From contig SJOL01007639.1 of the NCBI GenBank assembly GCA_004794785.1, positions 155,316 through 219,315 on the forward strand: DNA of 64,000 bases. The letters are read 5' to 3'. Positions 37,039 to 50,190 of this stretch are shown here, piece after piece. Each line of letters opens with the position of its first letter. Within the stretch, counting starts at the first letter, position 1. Under the pieces are notes generated by a model that had not been told where the DNA came from, searched no databases, and worked only from the letters and a program-made list of their open reading frames with translations. The position numbers and the translations under genes are program-made. The stretch is from Opisthorchis felineus (taxonomy: Eukaryota; Platyhelminthes; Trematoda; Opisthorchiida; Opisthorchiidae).

Positions 37039-40000
37039 AGATAGCTAAAGCCCTGTAGACGAGGTTATAGAATGTACCAAATTTTTCGAATGACTCTGCC
37101 ATGAAAGTGCTCCGGAGGATTTCCTCAAGCACAGAATAAATGAGGAGCCTTTACGGTTTGTCTCCGCAATAGAACGCCGCGTCTTCTAAACATCGTTGTT
37201 CAGGAAAAAAGGAATGCTGACAACGTCGCTTAGAATGCGTTTGACTTGAAGCAAGAGAGTCTCAGATAACCGGTCACATGACAATCCCCATCATCGACAG
37301 CACATCAGTGTTCAACAGTGATGCTTCGTTACCGTAGTCATAATTTATTTGAAAGCCTTACTGCAAAGAAACAAATAAAATGCGGTGGGGGACTTAGTAC
37401 TAGCCTATCACAATCATTCCGAGGTGCCTACACATCCGGACACTCATTCACGCAATATGTATAGAAAGTGAAAAGGACACCATTGAAATCGATTACCAGG
37501 CACATCTTACAGCGCTTTTAACCGTGCATATAGGAAATGGCGCGGACTCCTTCCTGGAAGACGATTCGCACCGGTAGCATCCAGACTTTTCATAGTTGCC
37601 ATCATACCCATCTACCGAGTCAAAGGTTGAACGCCTCTCCTCTAGCGCCACTCTGAATTGGGTACTGAAAATAGCATTCTTTTCGGTAAACGATTATTGG
37701 CCACGCGCACACACCACCGCAGCTTTGGTGCTGGACACATCCTTTTATTGAATCCCCGTTGCACAAACGAAACCTCGGTTTTTAATTGTTTCATTGCAGA
37801 CCCACTGGCACTAACCCACACGAGCTAAGATTTTGAGTCAACGGTTACCGAAAACCTGAAGGCGTCCCTGTTCGCTGTTCCCATACGCCACGTCACAACC
37901 ATACAACAGAACGGCCCGTTCTGCAGCCTGATACACACGATCCTTGGGATTTAGGGATATGTCGCTTTACCGATATAGGGTCTTTAGATTGACCAAAACG
38001 AACCCAGTCTTAAAGATTATTGCACTGACCTCATGTCACATTACAACACGCCCCATAAACTCGAAAGTCCCTTTTTGGATTATATATATANAGTATGTGC
38101 AAAGCGGATACGGGATAAATTTGGTTAGTCCCTCAAAAAATATCTGGGCCCTCGTTTCCTCTACAAAGACGAGAACGATGACGTCCGCACATTCCAGATC
38201 CACAAGGTCTTCGTCAGTAGCCAACTGAACACGAAGGTTTTGAGGATCTACCCGTGTTCTTCTCATTTTCTCGTCGACTACGGAAGTGAATAGAAATAAA
38301 GAGAGTGGGAATACTTCTGAGATACCATTTTGTATACAGAAGCTCTGCAGAGCTCCTCATATATTCTTACACGACCCGATATCCGAAAGTATAAAAAAAA
38401 ACATTAATTCCCAAACTTCCGGGACATTCCTTGTTGGGCAAGCGGATTAAGCAAGAAAGATCGGTCAACCGACTCAAACGGGTCTCGACAACCCAGGAGC
38501 ACCATAATTGTGGGTCACATATACGTATGGCGTTGTTCACACACTTGATGAAGTCTGAATATGTAGTCAACGCATCCCCTACAAAGCCGAAATCTTACTT
38601 AATGCTATTGAATCCCTGCTTCACAATCCACAGTAAGGCGACGAGAGACCAGTGACGCCAAAAGTCCCCCTGTGATTACCATGTTCACTACAGGTCTCTT
38701 TTAGAAAGCGGCCATTACCGTGTGGGAGGCCATCTGGAGCAGGAGGTCGGTGGCGCTTGAGAGAACTGAAGTCATAAACCTCCGAAGCCTCAGGGCATTC
38801 CAGGTTTACCGTCCACAGTCCTATAGAAGTTCGACAGTCCGACTGAGTGGAAGGTGACCACAGTTCAGTTCAGCGGTTGGGGGGTTCCTATCTATAGAAA
38901 AATGGTTGCACTAGTTTGGTCCCGATTGCTTCATTCACCATTGGTTCCCGGGGATCGAGAGCACAGGTCAACCGAAATGCTTGTCAGGCATTCCAGTTAT
39001 TCTGTGTCCATTGCCTTTCCTTAGCAGGCTTCACAGTCGCTGTGCACGTCCCGACGTCTCACAACTCGTCGGGCTGAACCATGTTTGGGACCGCCGAAAA
39101 TTTTCTCCGAGATTCAAGGAGTACCACTGTTCTATCAAATATCCACTGATTGATCGGAACTGGTGGCGCGACACACAGAGGGGCAGGTCTGTGAAAAAAG
39201 CTGGGTTCTGTTCTGATATAGGATGAGTCGATTGCATATTCAACCATAACAAATTCTGGAACAGCAAAACTGCTCCCAACTGCCCACAATGGCATTCATA
39301 AATACAAGCTATCGGTCTGTATTCCGTACTGTGTCACATGAAGTGCAGAAATCTCGTTCTTGATTATCCGGTAAAGACAACATAGCTATCCGTACCGAGT
39401 CCTGTTAACTATTATAAATACAACCCATCTGAAGGCAATGGCTGAAGTCTGCATAAAAATTGGTAACTGGAATGTAACAACTTCTCCTTTCCTACGTGTT
39501 TCAGAACCTGAATATCCTTCCGCAACGTGTTGCTGTTGTCCCCTTATTGATTACGTTCAAAGACTAGAACCCTCTTTAGGTGCTAATTCCATGCACGTTT
39601 GAGGTATCTTGAGTGCATACAAACCTAATTATCCAGTCAAACTGGTCACCACAGTTATAGCTGACCCCATACTCTTTAACCTGTGAATTTTTACAAGTTT
39701 GTATGCGTCGATTTGCATCGTTTATCTATCATAAAACAAGCGACCACAGTCTGACAATATACGCCCCGGTGACCAAGAGCCGCACACCGTCAATCAGGAG
39801 GATCCATGTGTATCGATAAACAGGACGTTAGAAGACATAGTGCTTTAGGGCTACGGTTTTCAAGAAAGAGCAGCAAGGACATATCTTGTGGACTCAAGAA
39901 ACATTATCATGTGATTGACTGATTCCGTTCGAACTGCTCGGTCAATGGGTTTATAACCGTGTTTTAATACAACCGAACTTCCAGGAGCTCATCCACGCTG

Positions 40001-40520
40001 CACATCTGAGCGTGTGCGCCCCCATGACAATTGTAGTATTCATGCCATCAGGCAGTGATTCCCACCACCTATACTAATAAATGAAAGAAAACGGCGCTGT
40101 CCATACCGTAAACAAAGACGAAATTCCCACGCTTTGCGTGACGCAAGTTCAATGGTGCATTAAAACACGATACACTGATTACATAAGTTTCCCTCGTATC
40201 CGGTGAATCTGCGTATATATTCCCATGTTCCCTCTAAGAAGCAGTCCCTCAGTGGTACCAGGCTATGTGATACAAGTTGGTTAATTTCAGCTCACTGGTG
40301 AATCGATTTTGGGCACTAGTGCCCCACCCGATTGTCCGAGTTAAACAGGTAATTATGATATTCGCTTGGGTGAGCTTGTCGTCATGTTTACATAGAATGT
40401 GCTGGAACAACTGCCTCGAGGGTGTAGCCACAAAGCAGTTACTTACCTGTAGTGTGAAAGCTTCTCCGGAGTGCATCACGAAGGTTATATCTTGCAGCAT
40501 CTATCACATCCGGTGGCTCC
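37039..40520. other. Intergenic stretch, nothing recognised
   Basis: Only short, motif-free open frames are visible. A TA run contains one undetermined base at 38091, which marks an unresolved assembly position. No tRNA-like, LTR or transposase signals were found by eye. Confidence 0.4.
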
Positions 40521-41521
40521 TGTAGTGGTCTGGGTACCCAAAAAAGCTACTTTAGGAAGAGTGTGTAGCCAAGAATTAAATATAATTACTCTGAATTGAG
40601 TACGCAATAATAAAAAGGGTTGAATGGAACAGTTTCACTAAGAATTGTTCTTTTTAAAATAGTTCGTCGTTGGCCCAGGTCAGTGAATAAATAATAATCC
40701 GATCGTGAGCGTCCAGGGGTCTTCTTTCCGGGAAAGGTACAAAACATCACACTACCCATGTATCGATTGCATCTTTCCTGCTCACCCACACGTGCGCTCT
40801 AACCCAGTCCCCAACTCCCCATCTTCTTCGCCTGTGCTTACAATATGCCTTTCGGTGGCCCATCCCACAGTTAATGTCCCCCCCCGATCAGATGCCTTCC
40901 AGTTTATTCGGCTATCTCATCCTGGGTTGTTCTGCCTCATCGGTTCCGCCAAAATCATCCGGCCTAATGGCACATTTCCATTCAAGATATTGCCCTCTTA
41001 TCATCATCCGATCATGAAATCTGTTTAGGAGACTCCCCAAGGCGTGCCCGGTAGACCTGCAGCCCGTACACAGTGTGGCGTTTTGTACCTTTCTTTTGCT
41101 TTCATTATAACGTTACGTATTTCACCAATTCCATAAACGTTTTTTGTTTGAATGCGCAAAACCAAAAAACGCGCGTTTGTACAATTTACATACAATACAG
41201 GCGTGGTCACATGCTCCAACTTTCTCTTCTCAATTCGCTCGCGCTTACAACGGTCATTCGGGTATCAAAACATTTCAGAACGTCTCCGGAGTTTATTGTA
41301 TGTGAGAGCTGTCCGAAAGAAGACCCCCGAACATCCACGATCGGATTATTATTTATTCACTGACCTGGGCCAACGACGAACTATTTTAAAGAGAACAATT
41401 CTTAGTGAGTCTGTTCCATTCGACCCTTTTCATTATTGTGTACTCAATTCAGAGTACTTATATTTATTTCTTTGCCACACAATCCTGGTAAAGTAGCTTT
41501 TTGGGTACCCAGACCACTACA
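40521..41521. mobile_element. 1.0-kb element with long terminal inverted repeats
   Basis: Bases 40521-40732 and 41311-41521 are inverted copies, about 85-90 percent identical by eye, starting TGTAGTGGTCTGGGTACCC at the outer ends. About 580 bp lies between them with no recognisable protein. This is the form of a non-autonomous DNA transposon. I could not confirm a target duplication, so the family is not named. Confidence 0.7.
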
Positions 41522-41849
41522 ACAGCCAAACACTATGCCTGCGGGTGCGTGTGCTTCTTTGGCCCCGTAGGATGCAGTGCCAAAGCCTAGGGGGTTCTCT
41601 CAGAAGTGCATCAAAATGTGGTAGCTGTTCGTGCTGATGCTTTATTTCTTGCCAAAATTGTGCTGTGCACAGAGATTGCAGTGAGATTCTCCTTCCGCAT
41701 CTTGGCACTCCATCCTTAATTATCAATCGAAAGTACCTTCTGATCCCTCAGAAAAAACTTCTCACACCCGTCGTCTTTGCCTCCACCGACGAGTGAAACT
41801 TTCTTTTCCTTCCTAGCCGCGTCATTTTTGCCCTTTGCAACAGGATCTC

Positions 41850-41945
41850 TATAATGATAATGATAATGATAATGATGTTTATTCCCAACTAGTGGGTAGC
41901 ATACCTTCAGGCATGATCATAAATTTACAGTCAGAATAAGCGCAT
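41850..41945 (-). repeat. LINE 3'-end fragment, inverted
   Basis: Read on the minus strand it ends AGTTGGGAATAAACATCATT with ATT/ATC-type tail units. It closely matches 60800-60903. An AATAAA-like signal followed by short simple repeats is typical of RTE/CR1-like 3' ends. The body of the element may extend to higher coordinates but was not recognised. Confidence 0.65.
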
Positions 41946-43387
41946 GACTGGTGGGGTTTGTGGGTACTGGGAATTCCATGGAATAGCGACGGCAACATAA
42001 AGAGTGGGCATTAATCGAGGTAGACTTGGACACGCCTGAGGCGGCATGGGTAGGGAACCAAAATTACAAGGGCTCTTTCCTATGGGGAACATATCAGATG
42101 AGACAAGGTACGATCATTAGGATTTGAAAGTGGCGGGCAAAAACAATACGAGGGAGTGCATAGCAAGAGGATTCCTGTCTGGTACGTGATAAAAATAATA
42201 AAAGAAAAGCTTCAATCTGCAGGAAAAGTGGAACCAGAATAACGGATCAGGAGAGGCAGCAGAACTGGCACGATCCGGCCGGCTGATTTGAACTAAAGCC
42301 TAAAACCGTTACTGAGGCATCGTAGCCTTGGGCTGTTGGGCGTATGGCCAGAGTCACGAAAAGCGTAAGTGGGGGAACATGCGGTACGGATAAATGGTAG
42401 TAGGAAACTCAGAATCACCGTGTGCAGTGAAACTAGAGAGACGCACTAGTGTTGCTGCTGGAGCGGGGTCGGGTCTAAAAGTTCCTTGGGAGGAGTTCAC
42501 AAAAACTCACAAGGAGGAACGCGAACTGACTTGGTGAGGGGTACAAAGTAAAAGACACCGAGATGTTCAGATCCGATGGAAGGGTCAGCAAATTGGAATG
42601 AACGCCTCCCGGTGGCAACTTTGATTGTGGTTGTATGTAAGTGATGCCCCCTGTCCATGAGAGCAAATTCTATAGCACATCTCCCCAAAGTGTCCGCCAT
42701 CAAGGTGACCACCGACCTTTCCACCTCCGAACCAGTAGACACCTCATAAAGCTTTCCACAACTTGCCACCGAATAAGCTCACCCATGGTATTTGATCTCT
42801 TCACCCCACATCCAGAAGACATCTTCATCACAGAAACTCCCGGGTGCCTGTCAGCATATCTGCATCCCACATTCAAACTGACCACTCAGAATGATACGAC
42901 GTTCACAAAGCGTAACTGAAATGTTACAGCGGCAGGACCTGCCTTTCGTGGTCCGAAAAGCAGCCTTTTCCAAGAGCCAAACTCTTGTCCACCGTTGCTC
43001 TGTGAGAGACACCAAATAGAAATACACACATAGATCAACCTGCATCCGCTTACCTGTCGGAGCTTGTCTTGAACCTAGCGCGCCCAGACTCAACATTCCT
43101 CCACCCAACTGGGACACATTTTCCTACCACCCACCGTGGCTATAACGACCGAACTATCAGCCAGTCAGTCCCACACTTCAAACCTACCGGTATACCACCG
43201 TTCTCATCCACAAATCTCTGCGTATCTTCACAATATAATTTTCGTCCTTCAACTTTCCGGTCACATGTCCACGGACAACTTGTACTTTCGCAACCGTTCC
43301 TCTTCCATTCCACTGTCCTATCTGAAGCACAGCCGACCAACTATCCTCCGCCCATCTCCAATTGCTTAGCTATCCGCACATTGTGAG
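41946..43387. other. Intergenic stretch, no gene recognised
   Basis: Several overlapping open frames of 60-105 codons lack motifs. The pyrimidine-rich plus strand from 42640 to 43380 could be the 5' part of the LINE-like sequence that follows; this is speculative. Confidence 0.3.
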
Positions 43388-43582
43388 TTGATACACGCTT
43401 CAGTTTGCACAAAGAGCAACTCGCTCGCGTGTATTTACAATAAATCTGCGGGCAATAAGAGCAAAATTATCGAGCTGATAGAACTAGTTTCGCTCACGTC
43501 TACCCGGTTGTCACTGGTTACCGAGACTTGGCCGTCCCCGGAGATCGAGCACCGCGAGATCGCAATCTCAACCTACAGATAA
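43388..43582 (+). pseudogene. Fragment of a non-LTR retrotransposon endonuclease
   Basis: The frame contains SLACIYNKSAGNKSKIIEL and then LSLVTETWPSPEIEHREI. This resembles the N-terminal part of the apurinic-type endonuclease of CR1/Jockey-like elements (Asn-Ala-Arg-Ser, then VTETWL). Later endonuclease motifs and a reverse transcriptase were not found downstream, so it is a fragment. Confidence 0.6.
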
Positions 43583-46500
43583 TCTGAGTTGACTCCCCAC
43601 ACGGACACGTTGACAATGTACATGCATACGCACATCGCAAACCAACAGTTTCCGGAGGCCTATGGTTCTCTTCCTTCTTCGGATGTCGGAAATATTTTGT
43701 TGCTTTTAGGATGACGGGAGAGTAGCCTGCATCTGATCTCTCACTTGCTATAGAAGGAAGTGATGATAGTTCAGGTAGCGTAGATGGTCGTGGGTTTGTT
43801 CGCTGAGCTAGACGGTTTGATTGCAAAGGTTTTATCACTAATCAGGGTGATATTATCAGTACGTTGTTAGGGCGCATAGTGGAGCCTAGCAATATGTCGG
43901 TGGTCGTGCGTTGAGCAGTTTTGTGTGTGCGTTAGTGTACGTGCTGCTAGCCATGGCTGACCATCAATCATAATTGGTTGTTCGGTCGGGCGGTTCCGTT
44001 GGCTGCTCTGCTATCCTGTGTCCTGAATGATCCATGACCACGTGACCTTTGAGTTTGGCCTCCCCTGCCCTCGTACTCTGGTTCATGCTGGAGTGACCTC
44101 TATCCTCGACCCCTCTGGGTCTTGGCTTGTGACCTTTGTTAATCCGACTCCAAACCGCGCCCTGTTTCTTGGCTTGTGAAGCCGATATTCTGCTCTCCTT
44201 GGGTATTCCGGTTGGGATGTTGGCGCCTTGCACATAGTGGTACGTAAATTGGATCCAGTTCAAAGCATCGGTTGATCAAATCCGCCGTGAAGTGCCATGC
44301 TCCAATAAATTCCTTCCTGTGTCTCATGTCTCTGTATGCCAAAACGCAAAAATTCTGGCAACAAACGTCAACGCACAGCCGCCAACCCATCGCTATGCTC
44401 CATTGCGCTCCCCAACAACTCAGTGATGATGTCACCTCGATTGGTGGTGAAACGTTTGCAATTCAGTTATTCAACTCAGTAAATGACCCGACGACCTTCT
44501 ATCTCATTTATCACCCTCTACCATCTACTTCAGGGAATGACGTATCCCTCTCCAAACACCCGCACCAATGTTCCACATTTGAATACCCTCCATCCATGAT
44601 AGTTCGAGGTATGTCACATCAGCCGTCAGCTAGCAATCTCCATAAGCCTTCCGTCTATGTTTCGATTCCGCATTTTTAGACATAATATACAACCTAAAAA
44701 GGCACCCAAACCGTTGCGGTTCAGAGGGCTTCTGTGGCCGGCGCCCCTTATTTCTGGGTCTGGATTTTACCAATGAGCGCCCCACAGCCTTTGGGGTTAA
44801 AACATATTCCCTACCAAGTCAAATCAACCGCACTGCGGTGTCAGGGACGTGCTACTGTAGATCGACCACGCGCTCCGTCGATGTGAACTTCGCTTCTTGA
44901 ACCGTCCACCACCACAGAACCTGACCGACAGCGCATTTCCCGAGAGGGGACTGAATAAAGAATGGTAAAATTTTGTTGGCCTCTGGATGGGAATATATGA
45001 CGGTCGAAGGCGTCCATTTGGACAGTTGCTTCAAAGATGGAAGTTAAAAAAATGAAGGGGTACTTTCGATCCAGGCTTCATGGTCATTGCGGTGGTCTAG
45101 GCCTTGTTTCTGGGCGGTGATGATGGGGCGAACACGCAGTATGGTGAGATAATGAACGGTGTGCGCCCGGATTATTATCGATCAAGTGGCAGTAGGTTCG
45201 TTCGATGGGCTTGAAAGGAGCTTTAAAACATTTCCATCAACGTATGTACCTTTTTGTGAAAATTGAATGGGATATGGATTTTCTGGGACTTGTGGAGGCA
45301 GGGGTCGTCCACTGTCTGGATAGATTACCAATCTTTGTACCTTACTTTTCGCCGTTCACAACGAGGCAACCATTCGGGTTTAAGGGGGGACAAATGAGGG
45401 TAGGACAATGAAAATGACGGAAGGAGTGGGTCAAAGGAATGCTTCCGGTGGAGTTGCTGGTGCTATGATTCCAAGAGTACCGTGGACATTTGCTGACCAA
45501 CCATGGTTGAGGCCAGCCAGAAAAAAATATCAGGGACCACTAAGCTCTCTACATTCATTGGGCAGACTTCTGACCCCATTTCTTTATCCTTGCCAGCCGC
45601 TGTATCGCTCGGAGTGTTATTACATCCCCTAAAGTTTCAAGCATGTCTGCAGTGTGCTATATCAGGCCTTGCGCGCGCGCCACGGCGAGCAATCAGGACA
45701 GGTAATATGAGTCGGGGCAGTGTCGCCTTGGGGGGACGAACGCCGGACACGCACGGTACGCTGCTCAATAGCGCTGATTCTGTGCTCGATCTAGGCCACT
45801 AGCCTGAAGTATGGCTTGAAGTTGCTGGTGCATCGACATGAACGGCGACAAAAATTCCCCGGACCCAATATCTGAAGTGACCACCTAGCACTTCTTGCCG
45901 TTTATCAAGATGTACTTGGTCATAGCACAGTCTACTAATTTTTAGGGATGCCGTTGCCGATTTTTCAACTTGCTCCGCGTGTTTAGAAGATTTACTTTAC
46001 TGGCACAATTAAGAAAGAGGCCATCGATAAAGTGCGGGATTTGGTTTCCCAGTTAGGGAAACTTATTGTTCGCCTCGCAAACAGAGATAGATACTGAGTC
46101 TGATCAAAAGCAGGCTGAAAAAACAAAGTCCTTAGACCCCGTCCATTCTCCTGGTCATTGCTTCCAAGAAGTTCAGAAGAGTAGTAAGCCGAAAACCCTA
46201 ACCCCGGGACAGACGCATTATTGGTCCACTTTCCACAAAATAACAGGAGGTTTGGAAGCGTAGGGCCCCTTTCATATTTTTATGTCGAAAGACTGTTGGG
46301 GTAACCGGACAACAAGTCCCGGTGTCATAGTTACGATCTCACTTAAAAGATTTCCATGCCAATGCAGCTACTTAGATTCCGTCTTTTGAAGTCGGAGGGG
46401 TCGGAGAACCGACGTATCTTCTCAGTTTGTCCAGCAAGAATGTGTATGACCATGCAAAGGTGAAGGCATACACCATCTGGGCTTGCATCGGTATAAGTAC

Positions 46501-47499
46501 ATTTGTTATGTTCTAAATTCAACTGGGATGATGGTGCACTTATTTATCTTATGAGAAGACTTCAGTTAGGTCACTGACGGTACGGAGACACATTAATCGT
46601 TTCGGTTACACATTCTGAGGGAGGCGCCACGTCAGTTTGCAATTTTGCCGTCGGGTAAGTTTCGGCACCTCCCAGAACCCCTTCTAAGTTCTGCATTGCT
46701 TTATTGTACTGAATAAACCCTAGATAGATTTTCGGGCTGGATGCGGATTCATTGGTCGCTTCGGCTTCACGTTTGTGGTGAGACCTGTTGCTTGCCGCAA
46801 CGACCTCCTTGAACAACGTCTGTTACTTGGGCGGTCATCACGTAATCTTGAGTTCTCGGATCGCCCACAAGAAGTCACTGTCCTTTAGGACCAGGAGGCG
46901 CTCAAGGTCGAGGTTGTTACTTGGGTTCATTCATAAAAGCAGCTTACTGGTGTGATAGCAATATCGCTTCAACCGGTCGTAAAAGAGCATAGGTCACCGT
47001 TATGTGTCCCTTAATCAAGGTTGGCTGCAGCAGCCGTTATCAGTCCTGCATTCGCCCTCCTACATATCATATAGCTCCACAGATTACGGTTCTTTCGGTG
47101 CAGTGCGAAATAAAATTGAGAGTCGGCATGATCATACATCTCCAGGAGCTAACAATGCGGATAAGTTACGCATCATCCTTAAGGCCCAGAGCAGGCCAAG
47201 AAGATAGGGTGGCCAACCTGTTGTCATTGTCCTTGTTCTGCTACCCACTGTCGTAGCTTTTCAGCGCCACAGGCATGCCCCAATTTATCTTTGTAGCAGC
47301 AGTCTTCATAGGTGACGGAACCTTCCACTAGTTCGTTCACTCATTAGTTCGTTCTCCAATAGTAAGTTTGCTTACTAGTTCGTTTGACTGCACATACAAT
47401 TAAGTAGTTTACCTGTCTTCAGCCGCCTCTGGGACGAGATCCATTTTAATCCCTGAACCCTTCATACGGATCTGATCATCTCGATTTCCCGATTTCAGT
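43583..47499. other. Intergenic stretch, nothing firmly recognised
   Basis: No motif-bearing frame was found. Bases 44404-44478 repeat a sequence also seen at 35632-35705, so at least part is dispersed repeat. Confidence 0.35.
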
Positions 47500-48012
47500 T
47501 TGCCCCTTCCACATGTCCAACGATTCCGCTTGCGGCGCTTGTTAGGCCCTGTGCATATGCACTATCACTTTCCCCGTATATCTTTTACGCCTGGCTGTCT
47601 TTCGACGGTGACACCAGTGGGTCTACTAATTTTCAGTGTAAACCATATTTTGAGACGAAACTTGCCGTATGTCTCCACTTTGAATTTTTCCATCTTTTCA
47701 TCTCTACTTGTGCTTTTCGTGACCCAGGCCATTTACTCAACCGCTCAAGGTCACTCACGGCCAACGACGGTTTTTCAGTTTTAGCTCAAGTCAACCGGCT
47801 TTATCATTGAACTAGTCGTACCGCATGCCCATTGTTTTAGCTATTTTTGTTTTCCATAATCTACGACTACTTATCGCGTGGTAAGCCTTTCCCTTTGGTC
47901 TTTCCTTCCGCCTGTTGTGTAGTTGTCTGGCCGCGTTTAGGTTGCAACGGCCGATCGTGTCTCATTTTAAATGCTCCCAACAAGTTTAAAAATAAACCTA
48001 TTATTATTAGAT
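47500..48012 (+). repeat. LINE 3'-end-like repeat, copy A
   Basis: From about 47580 the sequence runs parallel to 60311-60720. Shared blocks include GGCCATTTACTC and AAATAAACC, and both end in ATT repeats. It is the 3' end of a non-LTR element family, inserted about 300 bp before the LTR retrotransposon. Confidence 0.7.
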
Positions 48013-48320
48013 GCAAATCATGCCTAATATCTGCCATAAAGTCACTCAACTGGTTTACAACCCACGACAAAGCTGTTTTTGCAAGTTTCTTGTAATCGCT
48101 TCAAAAACCGGCCCAGGAATATCGGTCAAAAATCTATTGTAGCGTGAATTGCTCATCTTCCTATTTTCACAGATCAAATAATACTAGGTTTATTTTCCAA
48201 CTTGTAGGGAGAATATCAAGTGACGAAAAATTGGCCATTTCAGTATGAAAGGGAGTCAGGGCAAAAACAAGCGGACATCCTTCCTACGCGATAAGTAATC
48301 GTTAATAATGCAAAGATTGT

Positions 48321-48838
48321 TGCAACGTTGTATATCTTAAAAATTGCCTCCCATCGCGAATGACTGCCTTCTCGGTTAGTAACTCAAATGAACCGCTCTT
48401 TTTTGTTTTTGGTATAATTGAACTCTATTTCGGTTTGACAAAGACCCTTGATTTCCGGTTTCCTCGCTACGCAGATCGTTTTTACCGCTTCTGTTATACT
48501 ATTTTTGTAGCAAACCTTTGGTCAGCTCCAAATTTGTCGTAATGCATCAGTTCACAACTCAGTTTCGATCACGTGCGGACTGTTGATCCATCTCGGCTTT
48601 GCTCGCTTTTTGGAGTACCTCGCCGTTTGTCGAAAACCGTTGAGGTATGTAATTTTGCATCCATGTAACTACTTTTATTTTTATAGTACAGCACATTTGC
48701 GTAACAATTCGTTCGGAGTTTTGCCGGCTTGGATCCTAACCTTGGTGCTCGTTGCTTGAGAAATCGAAACGGTCGTTACAGTACTCAAAGTTCGCAAGCG
48801 TAATTGCTTGGATGCCCATCACCGCCGCTCACCATTAG
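48321..48838 (+). mobile_element. 5' LTR and leader of the BEL/Pao retrotransposon
   Basis: Bases 48321-48443 match 63878-64000 over 123 bp without gaps and with about five differences. The start TG is typical of LTRs. The 3' boundary of this LTR cannot be set because the other copy leaves the window. A good splice donor, CCGTTGAG|GTATGT, lies at 48645. The stretch ends with a short frame ATG...TAG (48812-48838) exactly at the edge of the palindrome. Confidence 0.85.
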
Positions 48839-49314
48839 CACAACGGAATCGATTTCTCGAAAGCTACGACGTCTTCAGGGTTACCACTTCATAGTGTAGA
48901 ATGACTATGTATAATGTACATTTACATGCATTATGCGAATTACCTACATTGGTGTTTCGTTTAAGTGTGCGAATCTTCAAGTTCAATAAACACCACCGAC
49001 TGTGAATATGTTACCTAATATGATAAGAAATCGCGAATTGCGGAAAAAGATGACTCACTTACAGTGGACAGTTTTTTAAGATACTTTTGCAGATGAAATA
49101 ATTTTCTGAACATAATAAAATCTACATGGCCCTTGTGGACGCGAAATATGCGAAGGTGCTAGTACTGTAAACAATTTTTGCCCGACAATTACTGTTACCA
49201 GTAATTGTAATTGCGTAAGCCGCGATCAATATTAGCGAGAAGTCGTTCGAGTTTTTCCCAAACAGCATCGCGTTCCAATATAGCTTGCAAATTATGCAAG
49301 GAAGACCATGACGT

Positions 49315-49527
49315 TGATCAATTAGCTCCATGGAACCTACGTCGATCATAGCGGATAGCTGGACGAACCTAGCTGACGCACACGACTAACATACGGCTAG
49401 GGGTCCACGATGCCTAATCAACTAGCCACACGGAACCTACGTCGATCATAGCGGACAGCTGAACGAACCTAGCTGACACACACGACTAACATGTGGCTAG
49501 GGATCCACGATGCCTAATCAGCTGGCC
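49315..49527 (+). repeat. 100-bp tandem repeat, left arm
   Basis: A unit starting GGAACCTACGTCGATCATAG at 49332 recurs at 49432, just over two units with slight differences. The mirror copy is at 55591-55803. Subterminal repeats are often transposase-binding sites in DNA transposons; that role is inferred only. Confidence 0.85.
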
Positions 49528-50190
49528 GGAGCGCGCCCGTCCATCTCTACCGAGGAAAAGGTCCAAAATAGACGACATAAAAAGTTTAGTTGTATTGGTC
49601 AGTTGATGTGTACATATGTCCTGTCGGGAGGCGCATTGACGTCTTCGTGCGGATTGTTCATTTGGCCATTGACGTCCTAAAAGGGGAGGACTATATAAGT
49701 TAGGTTATCGAAGCATCACCATGAGGCACGCGGCTAAAAAAATGGAAGGAATACTTACCTTAAAATAGAAGCACTTTGGCGGCTATAATTTTGTATAGGC
49801 TTGTTCGCACAATGCTATCTTCAGTGGCTATTTCCCATGCCTACTTATTGTATCCATCAATAAATACGAGACTTACATGAAAAGCATGATATCTCATTAG
49901 CAGACAATTTGTTTAGAGCTGGTGGGTTAAATGAAATCATCTTCGTCCCTCTCATTTAGCTGGCGCTCTAAAGCGTTAGTCGTAGTAGCCAGATATTTAC
50001 TCACGGCTGTCTGGCAGTTTCTCCTTGGACCCGAAAACGCGGACACATACAGATTTCCGGGACACACTATGCTGGGTTTCTGTGCTTCGGTCCAGATCAA
50101 CATCATAAGACGGCCTTTTGGCGGACCGGGTTGCAGGCTCACCTTTGCGTTTTCTGGACGGGCCGGGGGCTAAGAGCGGAAAGTAAATAA

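Noticed and set aside
45205..45802. Plus-strand frames of 68-99 codons
   Set aside because: No recognisable domains and no support from neighbouring signals.
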